Source: Hypericum androsaemum (lineage: Eukaryota; Streptophyta; Magnoliopsida; Malpighiales; Hypericaceae). From it: a DNA stretch of 64,000 nt. The notes beneath the pieces were generated by a model. It was not told where the DNA came from. It ran no database searches and worked only from the letters and a program-made list of their open reading frames with translations. Below, piece after piece: positions 53,826-64,000 of this stretch (its first letter is position 1; every line of letters starts with the position of its first letter). The stretch is taken from the NCBI GenBank assembly GCA_963995505.1, contig OZ023197.1:8111827-8175826 (forward strand), written 5' to 3'. The translations under genes and the position numbers were made by a program.

Positions 53826-54185
53826 ATGGAACTCTTCGAGAGATCTCAAATCTGGGACGAGGACGGCTGTCTCCGCTCATTTTTGGCCACTATCGCCATC
53901 TCACTCGTCCTTCACTCCCTCTCGCGCTCCTTCTCCCTTGCTGACTCCGCTCTCCTCCTTCACTGCTCCTACGACACCGTCAAAAACACCGTCCACGCCT
54001 ACATCTCTGTCATAGGCGGTCGAGTCGTCGAGGCCCTCCTCCCCTTTACGGCTGCCTTCGCGGCCGAGATCGTCGCCTCCTTCAGAGCAGAGCTCGCGTC
54101 TGTTGTCGATGACGAGCGTTGTTTTGCCGGTGGTGGAGCTAGTGAGAGCTTATCAGGATGCCGGCGAGGAGCGGGTGCTAGTTGA
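53826..54185 (+). CDS. Unidentified 119-codon open frame inside MULE-4
   Basis: The frame starts MELFERSQIWDEDGCLRSFL and has an amphipathic, Ala/Ser/Leu-rich body, in GC-rich DNA that contrasts with the AT-rich MULE ends. I do not recognise the protein. It may be captured exon sequence; the overlapping frame 53764-54015 is Ser/Pro-rich and less likely. No evidence of expression can be seen. Confidence 0.3.
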   Translation: MELFERSQIWDEDGCLRSFLATIAISLVLHSLSRSFSLADSALLLHCSYDTVKNTVHAYISVIGGRVVEALLPFTAAFAAEIVASFRAELASVVDDERCFAGGGASESLSGCRRGAGAS

Positions 54186-54368
54186 TGAGACCCACGATAT
54201 TGGATGCGTGGACGTTGATGTTGAAGATCTCTTGTCTCATCATCTCCCCTTGAGGATGAGGGAGCTCCAGATCTGATGGATTTTTTGGAGATGAGACAAT
54301 GATGGCAACGAAGCGAGGGAGCGCAACGAAGATGATGGCAACAGGGTGATGGGTTTTTGCTTGATTTT

Positions 54369-54485
54369 TTTGTGAGATTTAAATTGTTTTCACAATTTTG
54401 GATCTTAGACGGTTATGGGATTCGATCCTCTCACCTAATGCTTAAGGACTGACACCGTATCCATCAAACCATACATGAGTTGGTA
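54369..54485 (-). mobile_element. SINE copy 2, with 17-bp target duplication
   Basis: The minus strand repeats the SINE at 32823-32941: TGGTTTGATGGATACGGTG, TCAGTCCTTAAGCAT, B-box GGATCGAATCCC and an A-rich tail. It is flanked by the exact 17-bp duplication GGTTTTTGCTTGATTTT (54352-54368 and 54486-54502). It lies inside MULE-4. Confidence 0.92.
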
Positions 54486-55297
54486 GGTTTTTGCTTGATT
54501 TTGAGTTGTGTTCGTATGTTCTTGGACTGAATTGAAATAATTTTCTGGGTTTAATGTTCTATTGTTCATCATGTTCAAAGATTGAAGATGATAGTTTTTG
54601 TTATTTTTTTATTGAAGGATATTTTGGTCATTTAATTGACAAAAAATGAAAAAATGACTGCTGACATCAGCCAGGGACTCGAGACCAATATTTTTTTCAA
54701 AGAGCAGGGACGGCTAAATAATTTTGAAAAAAGTAGGGACTCTAGAGGTGATTTTATTATCGACCAGGAACTAGAGGACAATTTATTCTTTTGTTTTTGT
54801 TAAGAAATAAAAATGCTTATTGACCAACTAATTAAGACATTTATGCAATGCATTTAATTGGATATGTTATGCTATGTTATTTGACTAAATTTTAACATAT
54901 TAGAAGCAAATAGTACTCCCGTCGATGGAAATAGAGAGGCGGAGGATGAAGGAGAGAGAGAGGAGGAGGGTGGAGAGAGAGAGGAGAGGACGAATAAGAA
55001 AGGGGGAAGAGAGGGGTGTTTTTGAAAAATTATAAAAAAATAAGTGATTAAAAAATATATTTTTCAGGACAAGTCAGCATACCAATCGGGCAAAAGTTTC
55101 CAACGTGACATGACAACTCAGTAGTGAAAACGACGTTGTTTCTACGTTCGGAGCTAATTTCGATTCGGGAAGGCTCCCGAGCCTCTAACGCAAAAAATGT
55201 GAAACCACAACTACCAAAAAAATTATTTCTAACTCAGGATCATATCGCAAAATCCATGTAAACCAAATGATTCAAATGGTACTTACCCTTTGATTTT

Positions 55298-55644
55298 TGG
55301 TGGATACCCAATAACTTTTCAAACCGTACTAATTAATAGGAATTCATCCTCTTTTGTCATAAAGAATAATTTAAGTTCAAGTAAATAAAAAACACTCTCT
55401 ATGTTTTACGGCCAGTATTACTGAAACAAAATGAAAATAATTCATTGAACTGAAACAAATTGAAACGCCAACCTAATAAGGACTATTACTACTGCATCTG
55501 TTGCATGGAAAGACGTCTAAGAACCCTAATCATCTTTCACCCAAAAAAAAAGGAAAACACTGATTGAGGTTATCGTACTCAAAAAAGAAGCTAACGATGA
55601 ACCAATCTGAGAATCTTAGATAATTATTGTTCTTGATGATATAC
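55298..55644. other. Intergenic sequence
   Basis: No gene seen. Bases 55510-55570 (ACCCTAATCATCTTTCAC and an A-rich run followed by GGAAAA) faintly resemble 49850-49890 next to the kinase pseudogene, perhaps another remnant of that locus. Confidence 0.3.
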
Positions 55645-55692
55645 TCTTCCCGTTGGACACCGGTTATCAATAACCGGTGTCAAACGGGAAGA
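55645..55692. repeat. Near-perfect 48-bp palindrome
   Basis: Arms of 23 bases (55645-55667 and 55670-55692) pair at 22 positions about a two-base centre. The arms run from TCTTCCCGTT to CCGGTTAT. It lies 38 bp outside the Copia 3' LTR and is not part of the LTR. Function is unknown. Confidence 0.85.
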
Positions 55693-55729
55693 TTTTCATT
55701 TTGAGAGTTCTAATGAGTGATCTGTTTTT

Positions 55730-56591
55730 TGTCGGAGGTGGTGTACTTGATTAGAATCTTGTAAAGTCGAGGCAAGAGTTTAACTCTTTCTCCGTAAGAC
55801 GAGATTGCCCCGTATTTAGTGCTTACGGGCTACGACAATCGTCCCCAAGATACAATGACTAGTTGCTTCCAAGATCGTAGCGCAATGATTCTCGAAGCTT
55901 CGGTGAACTGCTGGATACTCAAAATTTTCTTGAGAGAGAGAGAGATAGAATGACTATTGCTAATGAATGCTTATGCAATGAGTGTTCGGCACCAGTTTGG
56001 AAGTGAGGGAGAGAGGCCTATTTATAAGTGTTGGATGGGAGGGAGGCAGGCACTCCGAAGGGGCACAAGGCACTTTCGAGGAGATGCATACATTCGGCCA
56101 GCAGGCAGACTGCCTCCTTCAAGCACCTTTTCGGCCAGCCTGCTCGTGACCCTTTGGTGCTCGTAGGCACCCCTTCGGTGGGTTCTCTGGATAGGCCATC
56201 CCTTCCGCACCTCTTCACGTCTGAGTATTCTGGAGTCTTTCAGAATTAGCCAAAAATTTAGGCTCCTCAGCTCCTCGCGATGATGCGTAGGTGCGAAGTG
56301 CCAAGTGTGCCACAAAGCGCCCATTGCAACCTATGTCTAATACGCCATGCGCACATGTACGTGCGTGTGCGCATGCTCGTGCTCGAAAGGTGCTACGCAC
56401 CATCCTCGCAACGGTCCCAGTTGGCTTCCTAGGTGGTCAACTCATTTTCTAGCTAACAAAGAACATCTCCTTATAAACTAGGAAAAGCGTGTTGCACTTT
56501 TCAATGTGGGATTACCATTTCCTACTTGGGCTTCCCACTCTGGGCCTTTCCACATTTGGGCCTTATACTTTAATTAGCATTTATTCCAACA
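55730..56591 (-). repeat. 3' LTR of the Copia element
   Basis: About 862 bp, starting TGTTGGAATAAATGC (minus strand, 56591) and ending TCCGACA at 55730. It contains a (GA) tract at 55933-55945. It aligns with 60854-61452 over its lower-coordinate two thirds. Confidence 0.88.
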
Positions 56592-57131
56592 ATCTTCCAC
56601 ATGAATGATGATTAATGCATGCTGACACTTTTAAGAAAAGTTCCGACGAGTTATCATTGCATCGAGATAGGTAGCTTACGGTTTTGAACCTTCTCTAGTA
56701 AGATGTTATAAGATTTACTTACTGCACAGTGAACGCGATGTGTTGAACTGGTCAACTTTTTATGTAAACCAAGACAATCATATTTACACAATGATATCTC
56801 TAATATCTTTTGTTTCTCATATTTTGTCCGTTTCGGCCATGGACCATATCTTGGATTCATAAGTATTTTTTCATCTGAAGTAGCTTCACTTCACACTTAT
56901 ATAGGTGATCTCCTATCAAGAGTATCCTACCATACTCTACCTTTATCTAGTATAGGAATCATTAAAAGTGTAGACGCTTAACCTAACCATACCTCTGCAT
57001 ATTTGTACTTGGGCAGCTACTGAGAATGGGATGGGAAGTAATCATCTTAACCATCTATAACTTAGTTGTCTCATTGAACCAAGTTTGAGAGATCTCTACT
57101 CATCGTGGTTGAGTTACCACTATGAACATTT

Positions 57132-60100
57132 TTAATGTGTGACTTTGAATCCCATTTCCCTTACTGCATTATATATTTGATCTCTGTTGATTCCTTCCGT
57201 CAAAGAATTAGCTATGTTGTCTTTGGACTTCACATAATCAATGGTAATTATACCACTAGAGATCAATTGTCTAACGGTGTTATTTCTCCTACGAATGTGT
57301 CGAGACTTACCGTTGTACATTGTACATTGTACTTTGTACTCTCCCGATTGCTGACATGCTAGCATAATGTATCAATACAGGAGGTACATGTTTGTTCCAA
57401 CAAGAAATATCCTCTAGGAAGTTTCTGAGCCATTCAGCTTCTTTCCCAGCTTTATCTAGTGCTATAAACTCTGACTCCATGGTGGATCGAGCTATGCACA
57501 TTTTTTAGAGGATTTTCAGGATACAGCTCCTCCACTTATGGTGAACATGTAACCAATAGTAGATTTAGAGTCTTTAGTATTCGATATTTAATTTGTATCA
57601 CTGTATCCTTCTAATACAGCTGGATATCTCGTATAAAGTATGCCATGGTTCAAAGTATATTTTAGATACTTTAGAAACCTTTTCAGAGCTAGCCAGTTAT
57701 CCGTTCCTGGATTGCTTGTTAATCTACTAAGCTTGCTAACTGAATAAGCAATATCAGGGCGTGTACAATTTGTTAAGTACATCAGGTTCCCAATGATCCT
57801 TGTATATTTCAGTTGAGATACTGGATTCCCTCTATTTTTAGCTAAGTATAGACTCAGGTCTACCGGAATCTTAGCTGGAGGTTTGTCAAAAGCTTCAAAT
57901 TTCTTGAGTACATTCTCAACATAGTGAGACTATGACAAGACAATTTCCTCAGTCTTTCTAGAGATTTTAATCCCTAGTATGACGTCAGCTAAGCCCATAT
58001 CTTTCATGTCAAAGTTATTTTTTAACATGTTCTTAGTTTTCACGATAAAGTCATTACTGCTTCCCATGATTAGCATGTCGTCTACATACATACATACAAT
58101 TACATAAGCATCAGGTGTGCCTTTAATGTATACACATTTATCACACTCATTGATCTTAAAGCCATTTGACATTATTTATTCTTTCAAATTTCTCTTACCA
58201 TTATTTAGGGGCCTGTTTCAGCCCGTAGAGTGACTTGACCAACTTGCATATTTTATGTTCTTGACCGGGGATAAAAAATCCTTCAGGTTATTCCATATAT
58301 ATCTCCTCTTCCAGTTCTCCATTTAGGGAAGCTATTTTTACATCCATCTGATGTTTCTCGAGGTTATAGAGTGCTGCAATGGCTATGAGTACTATAATAG
58401 ATGTGATTCTTGTGACCGGCGAATACGTGTCAAAGTAATCATATCCTTCCTTCTGTTTGAACTCTTTAGTTACCAACCGAGCTTTATACTTGTAGATTGA
58501 TCCATCAGCTTTGTATTTTCTTTTAAAGATCTACTTGCAACCTAAAGGTTTGCAACCTGGTAGGAGATCTACGATTTTTCACGTGTAGTTTTGCATGATG
58601 GACTCTATCTCACTGTTGATAGCTTCTTTCCAGAGAGGAGCATCTGGACTAGACAGTGCCTCTTGGATTATCCCAGGTTCATTTTCTAACACGTGTGTCA
58701 AAAAACTGGACCAAACGACTTAGCCATTCTGGCCTTTTTGCTGCATCTAGATTCCTCAACAGTTTGATGAGAACCTTGAGTAGCTTCATGAGCTCTTTTA
58801 TTAGAGCTTGAATCTTTCCTCTCCTTTTTTGGAAAGATATTCTCAAAGAATATTGCATTCCTTGATTCCATGACTATTCTCTCGTTGATTTCAGGGTTTT
58901 CAGACTTGTGCACTAGAAATTGGTATGCGCTACTGTTGTAGGCATATCCGATAAAGATGTAGTCAACGGTCTTAGGTCCTATTCTCACCCTTTTAGGTGG
59001 AGGTATTTCTACTTTAGCTAGGCACCCTCACACTTTAATGTAACCGTAGGAAGGCTTTCTCCCTTTTCATAGTTCATATGGGATTTTGTCTCTTTCTTTG
59101 TGTGGCAATTTATTTAGAATGTGGTTAGCTGAGAGCACAGCTTCCCCCCACATGTTCTGGGATAAGCCCAAGCTCATCAACATAGCATTCATCATCTCCT
59201 TGAGAGTTCGATTCTTGCGTTCAGCTATGCCATTTGATTGAGGTGAGTATGGTGTAGTCGTCTGATGAATAATGCCATTTTGTTGGCAGGATTCCTCAAA
59301 CGGAGCTACATATTCTCCTTCTCTATCACTTTGAATCATTTTAATTTTACTGCTAAGTTAATTTTCAACCTCATTCTTATAACTCTTGAAAGCTTCAAAG
59401 GCTTCATCCTTTCCTTTCAAGAGATATACGTAACAGTATCTTGTGTAATCATCGATAAATGTAATGAAATACTTTTTCTCACCTCTAGTTTGCACGTGTT
59501 TCATATCGCAGATGTCGGTATGAATTAACTCTAAAGGTGTAGTACTTCTTTCCACTGAATGAAAAGCTGCCTTGGCCATTTTTGCCTCAACACATACTTT
59601 ACATTTATCGTTTGGGTTAAACTCCAGTTTAGGCAATATATTTAAACTTACCAACTTTCTTAGTAAGCTTAAATTTACGTGTCCTAATCTATCATGTCAT
59701 AAATTAGAACACTCAACCAAGTAAGAAAAATTAAGAACTTTATTCTGGTCCTTAAAGGAACGTTGTACGGTTATTACATTCATCTTGAAGAGTCCCCTAT
59801 CTAGGTAACCCTTTCCTACAAATGTACCAGCTTTGGTCAATACAAATTTATCAGCCTCAAAAACTAGCTTTAACCCGACTTTGCTTAACAGAGAGCCGGA
59901 TAATAGATTCTTGCGAATGTCTGAGACATACAACACATCCTTGAGGGTCAGCTCTTTTTCGGAGGTCAGCTTCAGCACCACCTTGCCTAGTCCAACTACG
60001 GGAGAAGTTGCAGAGTTACCCATAAACAACTTCCGTCCGTTGATCGGGGTATAGGTCGAGAACATCTCCTTGTCTGAATAGATGTGTCGGATTATCCCTG

Positions 60101-60829
60101 TGTCAATGAACGACTCTCTTAGGTTATCCCCAGATTGACTTCAAACACCACGGTGGATAAGTCTAGCTCAAACAGGTCTTCGGCCAGATTAGCCTTCTCA
60201 CGATCGTCCTTCTTTGGCATGCGACAATCTTTTGCCATGTAACCGGGCTTATCGCTGTTGTAGCAATTGCTCTTGATCTTTTTAGTCTTCTTTTGCTTTG
60301 GCTCTTGCTTCTCCTGCTTATTTTTGGACTTCTTCCTCTTCTTGCCGGTACCTCCTTCAGCGAGATATACCTTAGCCTCGCAGTTGGTCCTGCTGGGTCT
60401 TGACTTCAGACTTTCAGTTGTCTTCCTTGATCTTTAGTCTCACAATCAATCTTCAAGCCCCATGTCCTTCCTCTTATGCTTGAGGTAGTTCTTAAAATCC
60501 TTCCAAAGGGGGGGTAGCTTCTCAATTAGTACAGCCACTTGGAAGGACTCACTGAGTTACATGCCTTCGACGCGAATCTCATGCAGAATCACCTGCAGCT
60601 CTTGAACTTGGTCTATGACCTTCTTGGAATCTACCATTTGGAAGTCGAGGAATCTCCCGACGATGAATTTCTTCATCCCGGCATCCTTGGTCTTGTACTT
60701 CTTCTCCAAGAAATCCCACAATTCTTTCGCAGTCTCGGTGCCATTAAACTTGGCCGGCCTTTTGGCGTGGACAGCTCCCGAGACTGTTAGCACTGGTGCA
60801 GAGCTTGATGATGTCATCTTCAAGTACAC
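57132..60829 (-). pseudogene. Copia gag-pol polyprotein, many stops
   Basis: In order on the minus strand: a UBN2-type gag (60829-60557; [25 protein letters not shown]). Next is a zinc knuckle near 60255 reading CYNSDKPGYMAKDC, with the second Cys and the His replaced. Protease-region flank follows (60065-59697), then pre-integrase HDRLGHVN and CKVC. The integrase core has HTDICD, QSDREGEY and IAERKNRT, so the three acidic residues are kept. Reverse transcriptase has MDVKIASLNGELEEEIYM and the YVDD box (58172-57930). The RNase H end has KSKDNIANSLTEG (57365-57132). A dozen or so stops and frame changes separate the pieces. In an intact element this polyprotein copies and integrates the element; here it cannot be made. 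Confidence 0.93.
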
Positions 60830-60853
60830 AAATCTCGTCTTACGATTGTTGTT

Positions 60854-61452
60854 TGTTGGAGGTGGTGTACTTGATTAGGATCTTGTAAAGTCGAGACAAA
60901 AGTTTGACTCTTTCTCCGTAAGACAAGATTGTCCCGTATTCAATGCTTACGGGCTACGACAATCGTCTGCAAAATACAACAACTAGTTACTTCCAAGATC
61001 GCAGTACAATGATTCTCGAAGCTTCGGCGAACCGCTGGATACTTAGAACTTTCTTGAGAGAGAGAGAGAGAATGACTATTGCTAATGAATACTTATGCAA
61101 TGAGTGTTCGGGACCAGTTTAGAAGTGAGGGGAAGAGGCCTATTTATAGGTGCTGGATGGGAGGCAGGCAGGCACTCCGAAGGGGCACGAGGCACTTCCG
61201 AAGAGATGCCTCTTTCAGGTACTTTTTTGGCCAGCCAGAGGCACCCCTTCGCTCGTGACCACTTGGTGCTCGTAGGCACCCCTTCGGTGGGTTCTCTGGA
61301 TAGGTCATCCCTTCTGCACCTGTTCGCGTCTGAGTATTCTGGAGTCTTCTGAAATCAGCCAAAAATTTAGGCTCCTCAACTCCTCGCGATGATGCATACG
61401 TGCGAAATGCCAAGTGTGCTACAAAGCGCGCATTGCGACCTGCGTCCAATAC
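60854..61452 (-). repeat. 5' LTR of the Copia element, truncated
   Basis: It aligns with 55730-56332 of the 3' LTR, then ends at 61452, where the sequence changes to the VAMP71-like region. It has a (GA) tract at 61046-61060. Confidence 0.85.
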
Positions 61453-61533
61453 TAACAAAATCCTAGGAAGGAGGAGGTGCCGGTCACAGAAACTAAAACA
61501 AACAAGCAGAGAGAGAAGGAGAGATGGTATGAC

Positions 61534-61669
61534 CGGCGACCTCTTCGGCCATACAGAGGACGGTGAGACCGTCGGTGCGGTTGACGTGGAAGATTTAACA
61601 GTCCTGGGAGTAGGAGATGTTAGTGTCGTTAGGGCCGGGGATCTTCTCCAGTATCTGCCTCGCATTGGT
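61534..61669 (-). pseudogene. VAMP71-type longin SNARE, exon fragment
   Basis: The minus-strand frame reads TNARQILEKIPGPNDTNISY, SQDC, a TAA stop, then IFHVNRTDGLTVLCMAEEVA. From memory this matches residues about 25-68 of plant VAMP711-714 longin domains. After GCCG comes GTCATACC and later a T-rich stretch and TAG, suggesting that the exon-intron boundary is preserved. In the parent gene the protein is a vacuolar/endosomal R-SNARE. Only one exon with a stop is visible, cut by the Copia insertion site on one side. Confidence 0.8.
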
Positions 61670-62289
61670 CCACTGGAGATTAAACAAGCCCATAGGAAGA
61701 AAAACTATGAAAGAAGAAAAAAAATTCTAGGGTCCAAGGAAGGAATATAGACGGGATGGGTTTAAATTACTTTTTCTAGAAGGAGAAATATCGAAGAGGA
61801 GGGTGGGGATGGGGTTTCTCGCGATTTGGGGATATCATTTCTTTTCAGGGATTGATTTTATATATCATATGGGCCCTATTTTCTATGCCTTATTTATATG
61901 GAGTGGTCCAAATTGGAGTGAAATGGGCTCTCTTTCTTCGTGTTCTTTGTTGTTGGGTTGGCCCGATTTGAAAATTTTTCCAACCACAAGATGAAAGACT
62001 ACATAAATATTTATTTACACGTTTTAGTAATTTATATCCAAGTAGTATTTTTATAATGACAATAATTTTTTAATTTCATGTCCGAAAGTTAAGTTGTATA
62101 TAAAAAGTAATTTATACCGGGTACGAAAAACTAAGGTGTTAGTCAAGAGAGGTGATGTTGCTGATAAAGTTGGAACGTTTACAAAAATATATCGTGTACA
62201 AAGAAGTTCTTATGACGTATTAGATAAATAAAAAAATAGTGTAATTAAATATGTAAGAGAGTATCTTATTTATTAAAAGAAATCAATAA
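61670..62289. other. Intergenic sequence between VAMP71 and kinase fragments
   Basis: About 600 bp, partly purine-rich (61690-61820) and then AT-rich. No gene seen; part may be degraded VAMP71 flank. Confidence 0.4.
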
Positions 62290-62535
62290 ACAACATATTT
62301 TGCAGGTTTTAAAACAAAAGACAATCACATCGCGCATGCGTGCTTCTTTACTAGTGACAATAAACCCGAGCGACCATATATCGAGCTTGGGCTCGAGCTT
62401 CCCATAACACACCGACTCCAGGGACATGTACCACAGGGTTCCCCGAAAGTCACCTGTAACCCCATTCTCTCCGTAGTCGGGCTCTATGGCCATCCCAAAA
62501 TCTGCTAACTTAAGGTCCTCGATCAGGCTTGCCAT
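62290..62535 (-). pseudogene. Protein kinase fragment, second copy of the MAPKKK-like family
   Basis: DLKLADFGMAIEPDYGENGV, DFRGTLWYMSLESV and LEPKLDIWSLGF on the minus strand correspond to the DFG-to-helix F part of the pseudogene at 49979-50770. Here the fragment is open and has no stop at the position of that copy's first stop. The usual APE/SPE motif is SLE. It is cut off at both ends; upstream it abuts the LINE. Confidence 0.85.
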
Positions 62536-62559
62536 TCCAGGCTTGCAGAGTAGTGGCCA

Positions 62560-64000
62560 AAATCAGTCTATCTTCCTCCTTCCATTAACTCTGGTCACCA
62601 AGCTTTGATCGTCATCATTAAGGGTGGCCACTAGAGAACAAAATGCTCGATTTCTGAAAGTTGATGGATTGGCCAGACATGTGAGAGAAACAAACAAGCA
62701 GATCAAAAATATTTATAGCCTCTACCTCGCAAGCTTTCCCAAAAATTAACATGTCATCAGCAAACAAAATGTGAGTAAGAAGAGGACAAAACCTGTTAAA
62801 AGAGAAGCCATGTAACTCACCAGCCTGATTTATCAGATGGGCAAACGAATCAGAAATGAAAAGAAATAGGAAGGGGAAAATGGGATCCCTCTGCCTAATG
62901 CCCTACATCTTGATCATAACCTGAAGTGGATGACCATTGAACAAGATACTGTACGAAATCGAGGTAATGCATCCCATAATGCAGTCAACCCAACGAAGGG
63001 AAAATCCCATCTTGATCATAACCTACTTCAAAAAATTCTAATCAACAAGGTCATAAGCTTTTTTAAGGTCCAATTTAATTGCCATAGAATTAGATTTTTT
63101 CTAGTCGAAGTATTCAGGCAATGGAAGGGTTCGTGAGCCAGAATGATGTTGTCTTGAATGCAGTGATCCTTAATAAAAGTACTCTGACATTCCGAAATCA
63201 AAGAACCCATCCAAGGACTCAACCTATCAGCCAATACCTTAGATTAAACTTTGTAAGCAAAATTGCACAAGCTAATAGGGCAGAAATCATGGATGTTAGT
63301 TGGGTTCTTAGACTTAAGGATCAAAGAGATAAAAGTTAGATTAAGCTCCCTAGAGGCAACCGCAGATTCAAACAAGTTTTTTACAAAATTAAATAGGTCA
63401 TGCTTAACAATGGGCCAATATTTTTGAAAAAATATGTCTGGAAAACCATCCGTATCAGGAGACTTGAAGCCTCCCATCCTGAACACAGCAGCCTTAACCT
63501 CAGTAAACTCAATAGGAGAAAGTAAATGCTCCGACATATCAGGAGACACCAGCAAAGGAATACAATCGAGAATGCTAGAAGGGTCATCAGTCAGAACCTG
63601 GGTGTATAGAGAGTAAAAATGATCAGACACCAAGACCATAAGCTAGGCGTCGTCATCCAACCATGTCCCGTCATCCAGTTGTAATTGAACCACCTGATTT
63701 ACCTAACGTCGTTGAGTGGCCGTGGTGTGGAAAAAGGACATGTTCTTGTCCCCTTAAACCAGCCAATTAACCCTTAAGCGCTTAAACCAAAAGATTTCCT
63801 CCAACTCGTAGAGCATTGCGAGCTCCTTTTTTATCACCACTTCTTTATCTTTGCAATACAGCGCATGATTAAACAGTAGAAGAAGCTGGAGCTTGGAGGA
63901 AAGAACTTCAATCCTAACTTTCCTATTTTCAATCAAATTCTTGCTATAAAAAAAAGCAAATCAGCAAAACAGCTAGATATTTTTTTCCTAAAAATAAAAG
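62560..64000 (-). mobile_element. L1-type LINE, partial (runs off window)
   Basis: On the minus strand, from the right edge: EEIFWFKRLRVNWL, then SLYTQVLTDD, GGFKSPDTDGFPDIFFQKYW, LTFISLILKSKNP and FCPISLCNFAYKV; SKVLADRL and HCIQDNIILAHE; GIRQRDPIFPFLFLFI; and the FADDMLIFG active-site box (about 62745-62775). This is the order of a plant L1 reverse transcriptase. Stops and frame changes separate the blocks, and the 3' part after SGQSINFQKSSI is missing. The endonuclease, if present, lies beyond position 64000. In an intact LINE this enzyme performs target-primed reverse transcription. Confidence 0.9.

Larger units (their letters stand above)
53421..54788. mobile_element. MULE nested in MULE-6 (MULE-4)
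   Basis: Bounded by an exact 9-bp duplication, TTTTGTTTT (53412-53420 and 54789-54797). The inverted ends begin GGATAAATTGCCCTCTAGTC (left) and GAATAAATTGTCCTCTAGTTC (right, inward). They include the CTGGCTGACGTCATCA motif on the left, which also occurs in MULE-3. The length is 1368 bp and it lacks a transposase. It holds an unidentified open frame and a SINE copy. Confidence 0.92.
52326..55288. mobile_element. Pack-MULE with captured membrane-protein fragment (MULE-6)
   Basis: Bounded by an exact 9-bp duplication, TTTGATTTT (52317-52325 and 55289-55297). The ends are long inverted repeats: GGGATATATACCATTTGAATC on the left, GGGTAAGTACCATTTGAATC inward from the right. They share CGATATGATCCTGAG and GTAGTTGTGGTTTCA, and homology extends to a TTCGGGAAGGCTC box and beyond. 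It is 2963 bp, of which 1368 bp plus 9 bp are a nested MULE (53421-54788). No transposase is present. Its ends resemble those of MULE-5. Confidence 0.93.
55730..61452 (-). mobile_element. Ty1/Copia retrotransposon, decayed, 5' LTR truncated
   Basis: Read on the minus strand: a truncated 5' LTR (61452-60854), gag, protease, integrase, reverse transcriptase, RNase H (60829-57132), polypurine tract, 3' LTR (56591-55730). The LTR termini are TGTTGGA...TCCAACA. The first 250 bp or so of the 5' LTR are missing, and the usual TGGTATCAGAGC primer site is absent. Every domain has stops. With the left edge of the 5' LTR lost, no target duplication can be read. Confidence 0.93.

Noticed and set aside
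61400..61750. 116-codon plus-strand frame
   Set aside because: It is antisense to the recognisable VAMP71 exon.

Overview
This window is nuclear DNA from a flowering plant, probably a eudicot. The evidence is one split plant gene with fourteen short exons, remnants of other plant genes, and dense layers of plant-type transposons. I cannot name the species. I recognise only one apparently intact host gene: a DUF1664-family protein on the minus strand (17382-23710). I could follow its 349 codons through 13 GT-AG introns without a frame break.

Nearly everything else is mobile DNA or its wreckage. 1-8271: a minus-strand Athila-like LTR element (A) with a perfect tRNA-Asp primer site. It is hit by a solo LTR of its own family (669-2115) and by a nearly whole hAT transposon (3931-7155, 8-bp target duplication) whose transposase has one in-frame stop. 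8473-16766: Mutator-like elements (MULEs) with long inverted ends; one (12105-13408) carries a captured piece of a lipid phosphate phosphatase gamma gene, and another (14583-16766) has a MULE nested inside it. 24100-33250: an Ac-type hAT transposase gene, split by a complete LTR element (B, 25306-31576, same family as A) and by a SINE (32823-32941). 33650-34032: the tail of a chromovirus integrase.

34123-40618: LTR element C, with gag and protease only. 42114-48985: LTR element D, with gag-like and protease-like remnants only and LTRs carrying an array of GGCGCCAA motifs. Neither C nor D contains reverse transcriptase or integrase, so both look dependent on enzymes made elsewhere. 49700-50770: decayed host genes (a phosphofructokinase-like exon and a MAPKKK-like kinase). 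52326-55288: a MULE carrying a captured membrane-protein fragment, with a second MULE (53421-54788) nested in it and a second SINE copy nested in that. 55730-61452: a decayed Ty1/Copia element. 61534-62535: fragments of a VAMP71-type SNARE gene and another kinase copy. 62560-64000: an L1-type LINE running off the right edge.

Twelve insertions have target-site duplications that I can see directly, seven of them exact for their class: hAT 8 bp, three MULEs 9 bp, B and C 5 bp, D 5 bp. Both SINE copies have 17-bp duplications, and three further MULEs and the solo LTR have imperfect ones. These fix element boundaries to the base and allow the order of nesting to be read. No tRNA, rRNA or CRISPR feature was seen. 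All coordinates and splice sites were read by eye; no alignment or database search was run.
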